Positions 8,139 through 14,538 of a stretch of DNA of 20,468 bases are shown piece by piece. The notes under the pieces are model-generated. The model did not search any database, was not told where the DNA came from, and saw only the letters and a list, made by a program, of their open reading frames with translations. This DNA is from a virus: positions 1 to 20,468 of IMG/VR virus record IMGVR_UViG_3300005337_000054; one strand, given 5' to 3'. Numbering within the stretch: position 1 is the stretch's first letter; every line of letters starts with the position of its first letter. The position numbers and the translations under genes are program-made.

Positions 8139-9425
8139 TTAGGCACCGTAGCCCTGCCCGCCAGTGCCAGCAGCGTTCAGCGTGGTATTGCCAACTCGCT
8201 TAATAGCCGCATCGACCATGCCGGCAGTGGTGAACGTGAGGCTGTCGGTCTTGGCCTTAATGCCATCCACCTTGCCATCAGTCGTTGCCAGTGCGGCGGC
8301 CGTCGCCAGTCCGCTCTGTAGCTCCGTGGTCAGGTCAGCAGCAGCGGCAGCCGCGGTCATGGTGTTGGCCGCCATGGCGCCCACAGAGGCGTCCATGCGC
8401 CCGCCTACAAGCGCCGCCGGAAGGCGCGTCTGGATGTTGTCGGTGTCGGCCTGCACGCCGGCCACGTCAGCACTGATCGAGGCGCCAACCGGCGCTCCTA
8501 TGCGGCTCATGATCGCGTCCGTGGCAGCAATGATCAGCGACTCATCAGCCGGATCGCTCGGCAGGTTGTCTGTTTTCGCCTTGATCGCCGCGATCTCGGT
8601 ATCCACGAAATCGTCGATGGTGTCGAGCTTCGTGCTTAATCCGGACAACTGCGTGTCGAGGTTGGCCGACGCCATCCCGAGTGCGGCACGAGTTCCCGCA
8701 GCGTCAAGGCCGCCAGAACCGCTACCGCTGGCCGGAGCGGTCATTGCGACCTTGTATGAAATGGTGCCGCTTGGGGTGACAACCCAGCCATCGACCGTGG
8801 CTGTTTTTGTCGCCGCCACATAATCCGTAATGATCAGATCCTGCCAGTACCCTTGCGTCGATCCGAACGCCCAAACAGTTTGGCCAATGCAGACATCATC
8901 AGCGGTGAACGGACAGCCGGCGCGAAACTGTATCGATGTCGCTCCGGCAGCCTGTGCCGTGCCTTGGTCAGAAAGTCCCTGCCACGGAACAGCGCCGGCT
9001 GTGTCATCGAAGGCATTTTCGAGGTTGTCGGCAGCCGTACCATCGCCGCTGATCTGCGCGACATTGACCGGAGCATTGGCTATGTATCCGAGCGCGCTGG
9101 CGCCGAACAGCATGTCGTAGACGGCTTCTTCTACCACCACGAAGGTGGCGAACACGGGGAGCGCTCCAGACACCACGACAGACACGAAGATTTCGCCCAC
9201 TGTTGCCGTGTCCGTCGCATCGAAGGTGATGCCATAGACACCATTCGCGCGATGCGTACCGCCGCCTGAGTTCTTGTTGGCGCTCGCCGCGCCGTTAATC
9301 ATCAGCTTGATATCGGTGTTCGCGATGGTCAGGCCGGTTTCGGCGGTTTTGAAGTCCGTGTCATCGAGGAACGGCCCTATCGACCTGCTCTGAGACGCTG
9401 TGGACTGCTTGAGGTAGCTGTGCAC
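8139..9425 (-). CDS. Tail fibre / appendage protein with coiled-coil C-terminus
   Basis: A 428-aa protein, GTG start at 9425, one base after the stop of the glycine-rich gene. Residues about 15-110 form a beta-rich domain with a pattern known from several phage fibre N-termini: FLDDTDFKTAETGLTIANTD (20-39), then ANKNSGGGTHRANGVYGITF (49-68), TDTATVGEIFVSVVVSGALP and YDMLFGAS. The middle (about 165-230) is another beta-rich domain (FRAGCPFTADDVCIGQTVW; TATVDGWVVTPSGTISYKVA). After a Ser/Gly linker (about 232-239), residues 255-410 are Ala/Asp/Leu-rich helical sequence expected to trimerise. The IKAKTD motif occurs twice (281-286 and 389-394), first followed by NLPSDPADES and later by SLTFTTAGMVDAAI, both common in fibre C-termini. 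Its role is probably host adhesion or a connector for the neighbouring glycine-rich protein. No enzymatic depolymerase signature was seen. Confidence 0.78.
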   Translation of the reverse strand: MHSYLKQSTASQSRSIGPFLDDTDFKTAETGLTIANTDIKLMINGAASANKNSGGGTHRANGVYGITFDATDTATVGEIFVSVVVSGALPVFATFVVVEEAVYDMLFGASALGYIANAPVNVAQISGDGTAADNLENAFDDTAGAVPWQGLSDQGTAQAAGATSIQFRAGCPFTADDVCIGQTVWAFGSTQGYWQDLIITDYVAATKTATVDGWVVTPSGTISYKVAMTAPASGSGSGGLDAAGTRAALGMASANLDTQLSGLSTKLDTIDDFVDTEIAAIKAKTDNLPSDPADESLIIAATDAIMSRIGAPVGASISADVAGVQADTDNIQTRLPAALVGGRMDASVGAMAANTMTAAAAAADLTTELQSGLATAAALATTDGKVDGIKAKTDSLTFTTAGMVDAAIKRVGNTTLNAAGTGGQGYGA

Positions 9426-9426
9426 T

Positions 9427-10443
9427 TCAATTCCCCATCATTCGTGCGTAGTGCGGCCAAGGTTTCCCGCCGCCACCGGCAGCTGGCGTGTACGTGATAA
9501 CGATCAGTCCGCCGGCACCCGCTCCGCCGGAACCTTGGGTGCCGTTCTGCGAATAGCCACCACCACCGCCACCGCCGCCGTAGCCGCCGCCCGCTCCGCC
9601 CGCTCCGCCGTTGTTCGTGGCGTTGGTAGAGCCGCCGCCACCACCACCGCCACCGCCGGGCCCGTGGGTCGCGTCGAATGCGATGCCGGCGCCACCGGCA
9701 CCGCCTGCCGCGCTGGCGGCATCACCGGGATCACCAGAACCACCACCGCCACCACCAGACCCATGCGAGCCGGCTCCGCCAGCGGTAGGCGTCGTGCCGC
9801 CAGCCCCTGCGGTTCCCCCCGCGGTTGAGTCTTGTGCTGCGCCACCTGCGGAACCGTTGTAGCTGGCAGGCGCAATGACACCTGCCGATCCGTTGTCAGC
9901 TGCGCCGCCTCCAGTTCCGCCATACCCTGAATTGGTAGGATCTTGCGCGCCACCATCCTTGCCATTTCCGTGCGGTCCGGCGGCACCACCACCGCCCGTT
10001 CCGCCAGCCCCGAGTCCAGCCGGATCTATACCGGAGCCACCGCTGTTCTTCGTGGTGCCGACGCCAGAGGCCGCAGCGCCGCCTGCGCCAGGCGTTCCGT
10101 TGCTCTGTCCACCGCCGCCGCCCTTAGCTCCAACACTCGACGCGCCAAGGGATGCGCCGTTGAACCACGTATCTCCACCAGCACTGCCGTTCGGGCTTCC
10201 GTTGGTGCCGTTTGCACCACCCGTGCCGACCTGAAAAGCAGCGGTACCGCTCGGGGTAAGCGTGAGGTTGGTGATCTTCGAATACGCGCCGCCACCACCA
10301 CCGGCTCCCTGCGATACGTTGGTGGCGCCAGAAGACCCGCCGCCGCCAGCAGCGATCACCTCGATGGTGTTATCTGAATTGTTCCAGTCAGCGGGAACGG
10401 TCCACGGACTGGTATCCGCAGTGGTGAGGTAGATCGTGGTCAT
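9427..10443 (-). CDS. Glycine-rich adhesin / fibre-tip-like protein
   Basis: A 338-aa protein of which I count about 120 residues (roughly a third) as glycine. The first 25 residues are ordinary (MTTIYLTTADTSPWTVPADW), then IEVIAAGGGGSSG opens the repetitive part, with GAGGGGGAYSKITNLTLTPS at about residues 46-65 and FQVGTGG soon after. This opening is typical of the glycine-rich domain found in phage fibres. From about 75 to 320 it is an irregular array of Gly runs separated by short Ala/Ser/Asn/Thr/Asp spacers, ending in GLIVITYTPA and a short polar tail. Such sequences are known, in T-even-type gp38 adhesins, to form a sandwich of polyglycine-II helices displaying specificity loops. A similar architecture here is inference. 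The start overlaps the stop of the upstream beta-rich gene by four bases (ATGA), and the fibre gene follows by one base, suggesting one adhesion cassette. Confidence 0.8.
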   Translation of the reverse strand: MTTIYLTTADTSPWTVPADWNNSDNTIEVIAAGGGGSSGATNVSQGAGGGGGAYSKITNLTLTPSGTAAFQVGTGGANGTNGSPNGSAGGDTWFNGASLGASSVGAKGGGGGQSNGTPGAGGAAASGVGTTKNSGGSGIDPAGLGAGGTGGGGAAGPHGNGKDGGAQDPTNSGYGGTGGGAADNGSAGVIAPASYNGSAGGAAQDSTAGGTAGAGGTTPTAGGAGSHGSGGGGGGSGDPGDAASAAGGAGGAGIAFDATHGPGGGGGGGGGSTNATNNGGAGGAGGGYGGGGGGGGYSQNGTQGSGGAGAGGLIVITYTPAAGGGGKPWPHYARMMGN

Positions 10444-11132
10444 TGCACGTTCATCGTCTTGCAGGCCGAGATGCCGAACTGGTCGTTAGCCGCCGCGCCA
10501 GTGCCAGAGAAGAACCCAATTCCAGGACCACCTCCGGACATCGGAATGCGGCCACCAGAGGTGCAATCGAATGGGCTGACAATGTCCGTACCGTCCAATG
10601 TCAGCGAGGTCCCGCCATAGCAGAAGTGAATGGTGTAGTTCTTGCGCCACGCCTTGATGAGCATGCCGTTGGTTACGGACACCACGCCAAGCACTTGAAC
10701 ACACTCGTCGTAGTTGGATATGTCAGCAGGACCGCTGAGCGTCACGCCCTTCGCGCGATTGATGAACGCATACTGGCCGTTATTCGAGATCCCGCACTCA
10801 TAGCCGCTCGTGGTGTTGTTCGTATCTACCCAGTTCAACAGGCACTCGATCTCCTGCTGGCCTGCGGTCGTACCGACCTTCGCAACGATCTCCACGTACT
10901 GCTCGAATGGGTCGTAGCCCAAGCGGTAAGCGTAGGCGTCCTGATACTGGTCGGTGACGAACGGGTTTGGCTGCAACCCGTAGCAGTTCCCAGCACCGCC
11001 AACACGAGCTTTCGTGTAGTAATCGCTGTTGTTCTGCCAACCACTTGCGATGGGATTTTGGGCAGACGGGAAAGTAAAGCTCTCCTGGAAGAACCGGCGA
11101 CGCCGAGGGCGTTGGGCGAGGACGGCGTTCAT
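10440..11132 (-). CDS. Beta-rich virion protein, possibly concanavalin/LamG-like, unknown function
   Basis: A 230-aa protein starting MNAVLAQRPRRRRFFQESFT. After the basic N-terminus it alternates short strands and loops: YAYRLGYDPFEQYVEIVAKV (about residues 67-86), QEIECLLNWVDTNNTTSGYE, then YAFINRAKG, LIKAWRKNYTIHFCYGG and LTLDGTDIV, ending GIGFFSGTGAAANDQFGISA plus a final strand. The sequence of a strand pairing around a GYE/YAF core with a final GIGFFSG and a DQFGI strand resembles the jelly-roll of concanavalin-like (LamG-type) carbohydrate-binding domains, but no metal-binding residues can be confirmed by eye, so this is a hypothesis. The stop overlaps the glycine-rich gene's start (ATGA), and the gene is preceded by the largest gap of the window (44 nt). 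It is probably a component of, or a chaperone for, the tail adhesion apparatus. Confidence 0.7.
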   Translation of the reverse strand: MNAVLAQRPRRRRFFQESFTFPSAQNPIASGWQNNSDYYTKARVGGAGNCYGLQPNPFVTDQYQDAYAYRLGYDPFEQYVEIVAKVGTTAGQQEIECLLNWVDTNNTTSGYECGISNNGQYAFINRAKGVTLSGPADISNYDECVQVLGVVSVTNGMLIKAWRKNYTIHFCYGGTSLTLDGTDIVSPFDCTSGGRIPMSGGGPGIGFFSGTGAAANDQFGISACKTMNVQ

Positions 11133-11176
11133 CGACTCACCACTCGACAGCCATGTGGAATGGCTTGCATGGGGCG

Positions 11177-11659
11177 TTAACCCCCAAATCGCTGGCGCGC
11201 GTCCGCCTTGGCTTGCTCGATGCGGGCGTTGATGTCGGCCAGTTCTGCGAGCGCAGCATCGCGGGCCGCATGTGCCTCGGCGATCTCGCGGCGCGCTGTA
11301 GCTGTGGCTGACTTCGACAGCTCGTTTGCGGCGTTGGCCGCCTCCAGCACTTCACCGTGAGTCTTGCGCGCTTCAGCCACAATCCCAGCGGCCCGAGTAT
11401 TGGCCTCGCTCACGATACGCACGGCTTCGTCACGGGCTTCTGTGACGGCCTGCGCGGCACTTTCGGCGGCAGCGCGGGTCTGCTCGGCCTTCGTCTCGGC
11501 GGCAAGCGTGGCGGCTTCTGCGCGCTTCAGGCGGTCTGCAAAGCCGGCCTCTTCCTGCTCGGCCTTCGCAGCCGCTTCCAGTACAGTCTGGACGCGCGCT
11601 AACGTCGCGAGGAACGCGCCCAGCTTCTCAGCAGCAGCCTTGGCTTCCCGGTAGCTCAT
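11177..11659 (-). CDS. Alanine-rich coiled-coil protein of the structural operon
   Basis: A 160-aa protein made almost wholly of Ala, Glu, Arg, Lys and Leu in heptad-like spacing: MSYREAKAAAEKLGAFLATL, then AAAKAEQEEAGFADRLKRAE, ARDEAVRIVSEANTRAAGIV and REIAEAHAARDAALAELADI, ending QAKADARQRFGG. There are almost no aromatic residues, no Cys, no signal peptide and no membrane segment. The start overlaps the upstream stop (GGATGAG, 11659-11656). A long parallel coiled coil between capsid and fibre genes could be a fibre shaft, a head-internal protein or an assembly factor. I cannot choose between these. Such composition gives spurious matches to many coiled-coil proteins, so no family is named. 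Confidence 0.75.
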   Translation of the reverse strand: MSYREAKAAAEKLGAFLATLARVQTVLEAAAKAEQEEAGFADRLKRAEAATLAAETKAEQTRAAAESAAQAVTEARDEAVRIVSEANTRAAGIVAEARKTHGEVLEAANAANELSKSATATARREIAEAHAARDAALAELADINARIEQAKADARQRFGG

Positions 11660-12039
11660 CCGCGCCTCATCAGTAGACGGGTGATGATGGCCGTAGAGGC
11701 GCCGCCACCCGTGATCTTCGGGCGAATCCAGCGGGTCAGTTCCAGCACCTGTTCACCGCCTGGATCGGTGCGGGTTATGGGATTGCCCTGCGCGTCAGTC
11801 AGCTGGAACCAGTCGAGATCCGTGGCTGGATCTGGGCTGGCGAAGTTGGAGCCCCACAGCTTGGCTGTGGCGCCGTCGAACTCGCCGGAGAACTGCACGC
11901 AGCGGTCAGCAGATCCGGCAAGGGCAACAGCCTCACCTGCATCATCAGTCGTGGTCAGTGGATTCCACTTCGCCACCTGAACAGCCGAGTTGAACCCGAA
12001 GGTCTCGGCTTTCTCGATGTCGTAGCCGGCCAGTGCCAT
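11656..12039 (-). CDS. Beta-sandwich-like phage structural protein, unknown role
   Basis: A 127-aa protein. The middle and end match a pattern I recall from many phage virion proteins: CVQFSGEFDGATAKLWGSNF (about residues 47-66), then DWFQLTDAQGNPITRTDPGG (about 76-95) and TRWIRPKITGGGASTAIITR (about 102-121), ending LLMRRG. In this pattern a strand-loop-strand over 'FDGAT-xxx-GSN' is followed by 'W-x-x-LTD-x-x-G' and an 'R-x-IRP-x-x-TGG' strand, suggesting a small beta-sandwich. The usual 'GSNDG' is here GSNFASPDP, a slightly longer loop. It is encoded just after the cement-protein gene and one other small gene, and its stop overlaps the coiled-coil gene start. Roles as head decoration, tail or fibre base are all possible. 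Confidence 0.72.
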   Translation of the reverse strand: MALAGYDIEKAETFGFNSAVQVAKWNPLTTTDDAGEAVALAGSADRCVQFSGEFDGATAKLWGSNFASPDPATDLDWFQLTDAQGNPITRTDPGGEQVLELTRWIRPKITGGGASTAIITRLLMRRG

Positions 12040-12042
12040 GGA

Positions 12043-12348
12043 CTAGCCCCCGAGCTGGTCGGCGATGTCTTTGGCCTTCTGCTTGGCCGCCGCGCCTCCG
12101 CTGGCCGCCATGGCTGCCGCAAGTCCTCGCTTGTCCTCGGCCGCCTTCACGGCCACTGATTCAGCGCGGGCCGCAGCAGCATCCGGCGCTGCCTTCAACC
12201 ACTTCGGCAGGATGGGCTTGCCATCCTTGTCCTTCTTCAGCTTCGACAGGGCGACATCGTCCAGCGTGAAGATGTCGCCCGTCGCCACGCGAGATGCCGT
12301 GGACTTGCGGTAGCCCGGCTGGAGAGCCACGACTTGCAGTTCAGCCAT
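12043..12348 (-). CDS. Small conserved-looking phage protein after the cement protein, unknown function
   Basis: A 101-aa protein with two parts. Residues 1-50 form a small ordered-looking domain, VVALQPGYRKSTASRVATGD then IFTLDD and PKWLKAAP. 'Aliphatic-LQPGY ... GDIF ... WLK' is a pattern I associate with short proteins encoded near phage capsid genes. Residues about 52-101 form an Ala/Lys/Glu-rich helical tail ending DIADQLGG. The ATG at 12348 follows the cement stop by 8 nt and is preceded by AGGTGA within the cement stop region. The next gene starts after a 3-nt gap. No known function is assigned, but a virion or assembly role is likely from its place between cement and accessory structural genes. 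Confidence 0.7.
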   Translation of the reverse strand: MAELQVVALQPGYRKSTASRVATGDIFTLDDVALSKLKKDKDGKPILPKWLKAAPDAAAARAESVAVKAAEDKRGLAAAMAASGGAAAKQKAKDIADQLGG

Positions 12349-12356
12349 GGATCACC

Positions 12357-12833
12357 TCAGGTGAAGTCGGTGTAGGCTTTCCACTTCGCGACATCGCGAG
12401 TCAGGAAGGCGTTGATCTTGCCGGCCGTGGTCGTGGTGGTCGCCGTGATCGCGAGGATGCCCAGGTAGCGCTCGTACACGTTGCCCTCCATCGGCAGCGC
12501 CACGACCGCGATCAGGCCGCCGACGTTGAACTTGGAATCGTTCGCCGCCGCGTCGTCGGTCACCAGCGTGCCGGTGTCGTAGTGCACCGTTGCCGAACCG
12601 TCAGTGGCAATCGCAGCCTGCGCGTCGGACACCAGCTGGAACTTCAGGGTACCCGCAGCGCCGGCAGTGATGATTTCCACGCTGCCGGTCTGGATCACCA
12701 GATACAGCGGGTCACCGTTGCCGATGTCGCGGGCCGCCGAGCCCAGGTCAACCACATCACCGATCAGCGCGGTACCCGCAGCAGCGGCTACCGAGACATC
12801 TTCGGCGAATTCGAGAAAGTCATCGAGGATCAT
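12357..12833 (-). CDS. Capsid cement protein (Bbp16-like)
   Basis: A 158-aa protein from the ATG at 12833. A much longer reading in this frame (from 13328) exists only as a shadow through the capsid gene. The start is fixed by AAGGAG seven bases upstream. The protein starts MILDDFLEFAEDVSVAAAAG and continues with VDLGSAARDIGNGDPLYLVI (about residues 28-47), DPLYLVIQTGSVEIITAGAA, LKFQLVSD, and later MEGNVYERYLGILAITATTT, with AFLTRDVAKWKAYTDF at the C-terminus. The 'D-x-GSAARDIGNG-x-PLYLVI' and 'ERYLGILA' elements are the recognisable part of the Bbp16-type cement family. In Bordetella phage BPP-1 this protein is a jelly-roll that dimerises on the outside of the capsid and stabilises the shell. 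Its position directly after the Bbp17-like capsid gene repeats the BPP-1 arrangement. Confidence 0.86.
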   Translation of the reverse strand: MILDDFLEFAEDVSVAAAAGTALIGDVVDLGSAARDIGNGDPLYLVIQTGSVEIITAGAAGTLKFQLVSDAQAAIATDGSATVHYDTGTLVTDDAAANDSKFNVGGLIAVVALPMEGNVYERYLGILAITATTTTTAGKINAFLTRDVAKWKAYTDFT

Positions 12834-12840
12834 GTTGGTT

Positions 12841-12846
12841 CTCCTT
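12841..12846 (-). promoter_or_regulatory. Shine-Dalgarno site of the cement protein gene
   Basis: The minus strand reads AAGGAG, seven bases before the ATG at 12833. It decides the cement start against the longer shadow reading. Just upstream lies CTCC, so CTCCAAGGAG forms a small inverted repeat around the site. Its loop of two bases is probably too tight to matter. Confidence 0.8.
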
Positions 12847-12856
12847 GGAGGCGGGC

Positions 12857-13864
12857 TTAGATGCCAGACTCGTTGTTGAGGAGCGCATCGCTGCGGCGGA
12901 TCGCGATACCGTCGAACATCGGCACGCGAATGTTGGCGCCGTTCGCCCGGGTGATCTGCTCGATTGACAGCGTGCTGTTCACCGTCTTGTTCATGATCTG
13001 CCGGCGGATGAACCCGCGAATCGTGCGGTTGGCGTAGAACACCGGCCGGCCCGCGTTGATGTTCGGCACCAGGTCGATGGCCTGCGACATCAGGTCGATC
13101 AGATCGGGGCCGGTGGCCGCGTTCTTCAGCAGGTCTTCGGCATCGATGTTGATCCGGACGACGTAGCGCCAGTCCTTGACGTGCAGGCCGCAGTCCCAGC
13201 GGAAGTGCGTGCGGTAGCCCTCGTAGTAGCCCGTGGAAGGGCTGCCGATGGTGACCTGACCCTTGTCGGTGGCCTGAATGCCGGCCTTCGAGCCCTTCGG
13301 GTAGATGCCGTGGACGTTGTCGCCCCACACCACAAGCCAGATGGACGCGTTGTCCGTGCTGTCCGGAGTCGCGGCAGAGGTGATGATGTTGCCGCCGTTC
13401 TCCGCGGCCTGATCGTTGAAGCGCGGCGAAAACCCGGTGAACTCTTCAGGAGTCGTGGCTTCGTTGCCGTACCACAGCGTGTCGGAGAGCTTCTGCGAAA
13501 ACGCCTCGATCTTCGCACGGTCTTCCGTAGCACGGAACGCCGAAGCGTTGCCGTTCAGGTCAGCGAGGGCTTTGTCGATCTCGCTGTAGTCCTCCATCAT
13601 GCCCGTGGTGTCGGTGATGACGGCCGTGGTGCTCTTGGTCGGCTGGGTGTAGCCGTAGAGCTTGCGGAACGTGATCGCCGGAATGCCGGTGCGGATGATG
13701 CCGCGATGGCCGGTCAGAAGGTTGCCCTCCTTCCACACCATGTCGTCGAGCACTTCGTTCGTCTCGTTCAGGATCTCCGCGATGGAAGTTTCGACACTTC
13801 CCTGCGGGTTCAGGCGCCGCGCAACGTCAAGCAGCGTCGGGTGGATTGCGTCGAGAGTGGACAT
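12857..13864 (-). CDS. Major capsid protein (BPP-1 Bbp17-like, HK97-type fold)
   Basis: A 335-aa protein with a strong Shine-Dalgarno site. It starts MSTLDAIHPTLLDVARRLNP, with EILNETNEVLDDMVWKEGNL at about residues 30-49 and HRGIIRTGIPAITFRKLYGY at about 53-72. This helix-plus-strand opening ('ETN-x-VLDDM-x-W-x-EGN ... TFR-x-x-YG') is characteristic of the BPP-1 / podovirus GP7-type capsid family. Later parts include YGNEATTPEEFTGFSPRFND (about 132-151), WLVVWGDNVHGIYPKGSKAG (about 176-195), YVVRINIDAEDL and NKTVNSTLSIEQITRANGAN. These match the same family. BPP-1's capsid protein has an HK97-like fold with altered chain topology, so this one may too. It is preceded by the scaffold gene and followed by the cement gene. 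No delta-domain or protease was seen within it, consistent with a separate scaffold. Confidence 0.92.
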   Translation of the reverse strand: MSTLDAIHPTLLDVARRLNPQGSVETSIAEILNETNEVLDDMVWKEGNLLTGHRGIIRTGIPAITFRKLYGYTQPTKSTTAVITDTTGMMEDYSEIDKALADLNGNASAFRATEDRAKIEAFSQKLSDTLWYGNEATTPEEFTGFSPRFNDQAAENGGNIITSAATPDSTDNASIWLVVWGDNVHGIYPKGSKAGIQATDKGQVTIGSPSTGYYEGYRTHFRWDCGLHVKDWRYVVRINIDAEDLLKNAATGPDLIDLMSQAIDLVPNINAGRPVFYANRTIRGFIRRQIMNKTVNSTLSIEQITRANGANIRVPMFDGIAIRRSDALLNNESGI

Positions 13865-13870
13865 CTACAT

Positions 13871-13876
13871 CTCCTT
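13871..13876 (-). promoter_or_regulatory. Shine-Dalgarno site of the major capsid gene
   Basis: The minus strand reads AAGGAG, six bases before the ATG at 13864 and overlapping the scaffold stop codon by one base. This is among the best consensus ribosome-binding sites in the window, in line with the high expression expected of a capsid gene. Confidence 0.85.
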
Positions 13877-14538
13877 CAATTCGTCGGGGACGCGGTGTAG
13901 AGGCTTTCCAGCCCCTTGTGCTGCGCGCCATTGGGAAGCCCGCCATTCGGCGGCGTGTCTTCGCTGACCATCTTTCCCACCGCGAGGAATGCCTTCAGGA
14001 ACTCGGGGTGGTTGCCCAGCCCGGTTTCATCGAGCAGTGCCTTGGCTGCCGGACTGAACACACGCGCCATGCCCTTCTGTGCAGTGGCGAGGTTCGCGTC
14101 GTGCTGCGCGCCCCATTCGGTGCGGATCGCCGCAAGGTTGTCCTTGGCTCGCTGAGCCATGAACGCCTTGAAGTCCTCTTCACGCTTGGTTTCGTCGGCC
14201 TTGAACAGCTCGGCAGTGGCCTTTGCATGGGCCTCCACAAGCTTGTTCGCGCCGTCCTGAGTCATGCCGAGTTCACGCAGCACCGGAGCGACCGCATCGA
14301 CAAGCACTGGATTCAGAGCAATGCCTTCGGGCAGCTTCAGGGCCGTGAAGTCGTACTTCTCGGGGATGACGGGCTTGGTGGGTTCCGCGACCTTCGCCGG
14401 ATCGGCGACAGGAGCGGCGGGGTTCGCAGTCGGGTCAGCAACAGGCGTTGCGGGGGGATCGGCTACCGGCGAAGCAGCAGGAGATGGTGTTGGATCTGCA
14501 ACGGGGTCAGCCACAACGGTCTCACGAAGTGCCTGCAA
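13876..14538 (-). CDS. Probable capsid scaffolding protein
   Basis: Located directly upstream of the major capsid gene. Residues 1-60 are a Pro/Ala/Val/Asp-rich, disordered-looking segment with five VADP copies. From about residue 60 (EKYDFTALKLPEGIALNPVL, about 60-79) the protein becomes a regular alpha-helical scaffold: ELGMTQDGANKLVEAHAKAT, DETKREEDFKAFMAQRAKDN, then IRTEWGAQHD (about residues 143-152), FSPAAKALLDETGLGNHPEF and AFLAVGKMVSEDTPPNGG. The pattern 'Y-x-F-x-x-P-x-G ... LGLTQ-x-x-A-x-x-LV ... W-x-x-x-x-x-x-D' is common among phage scaffold proteins. No in-frame ATG is present near the start. The farthest start is the TTG at 14538, and a GTG at 14514 (V9) is an alternative. Neither has a good Shine-Dalgarno. 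An in-frame TAG lies seven codons upstream of the TTG, which limits the extent. Confidence 0.8.
   Translation of the reverse strand: MQALRETVVADPVADPTPSPAASPVADPPATPVADPTANPAAPVADPAKVAEPTKPVIPEKYDFTALKLPEGIALNPVLVDAVAPVLRELGMTQDGANKLVEAHAKATAELFKADETKREEDFKAFMAQRAKDNLAAIRTEWGAQHDANLATAQKGMARVFSPAAKALLDETGLGNHPEFLKAFLAVGKMVSEDTPPNGGLPNGAQHKGLESLYTASPTN
14398..14514 (-). repeat. Five VADP-containing repeats in the scaffold N-terminus
   Basis: Codons 9-47 of the scaffold reading contain VADP at residues 9-12, 13-16, 25-28, 33-36 and 44-47, with Pro/Thr/Ala spacers of unequal length. The region looks unstructured. It could be a flexible linker or, if translation starts at the GTG for residue 9, the very N-terminus. 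Confidence 0.7.

Noticed and set aside
9504-9992. Minus-strand alternative frame in the glycine-rich gene (162 codons)
   Set aside because: Repetitive Ala/Val/Pro/Arg sequence from frame-shifted GGN repeats; no start context or coupling.
9611-10234. Proline-rich plus-strand frames with long Pro runs
   Set aside because: They are the reverse complement of the GGN codons of the glycine-rich gene.
9427-11132. Diversity-generating retroelement or variable region as in BPP-1
   Set aside because: No reverse transcriptase, no C-lectin-type variable end and no template-repeat pair seen in this window.
11161-11180. GC-rich inverted repeat around GTTAAC after the coiled-coil gene as a terminator
   Set aside because: Arms are only about three to four pairs with a mismatch next to the centre and no T-run follows.
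12834-13328. Upstream extension of the cement protein frame through the capsid gene
   Set aside because: Overlaps the capsid gene fully, is Arg/His-rich, and a consensus Shine-Dalgarno marks the ATG at 12833.
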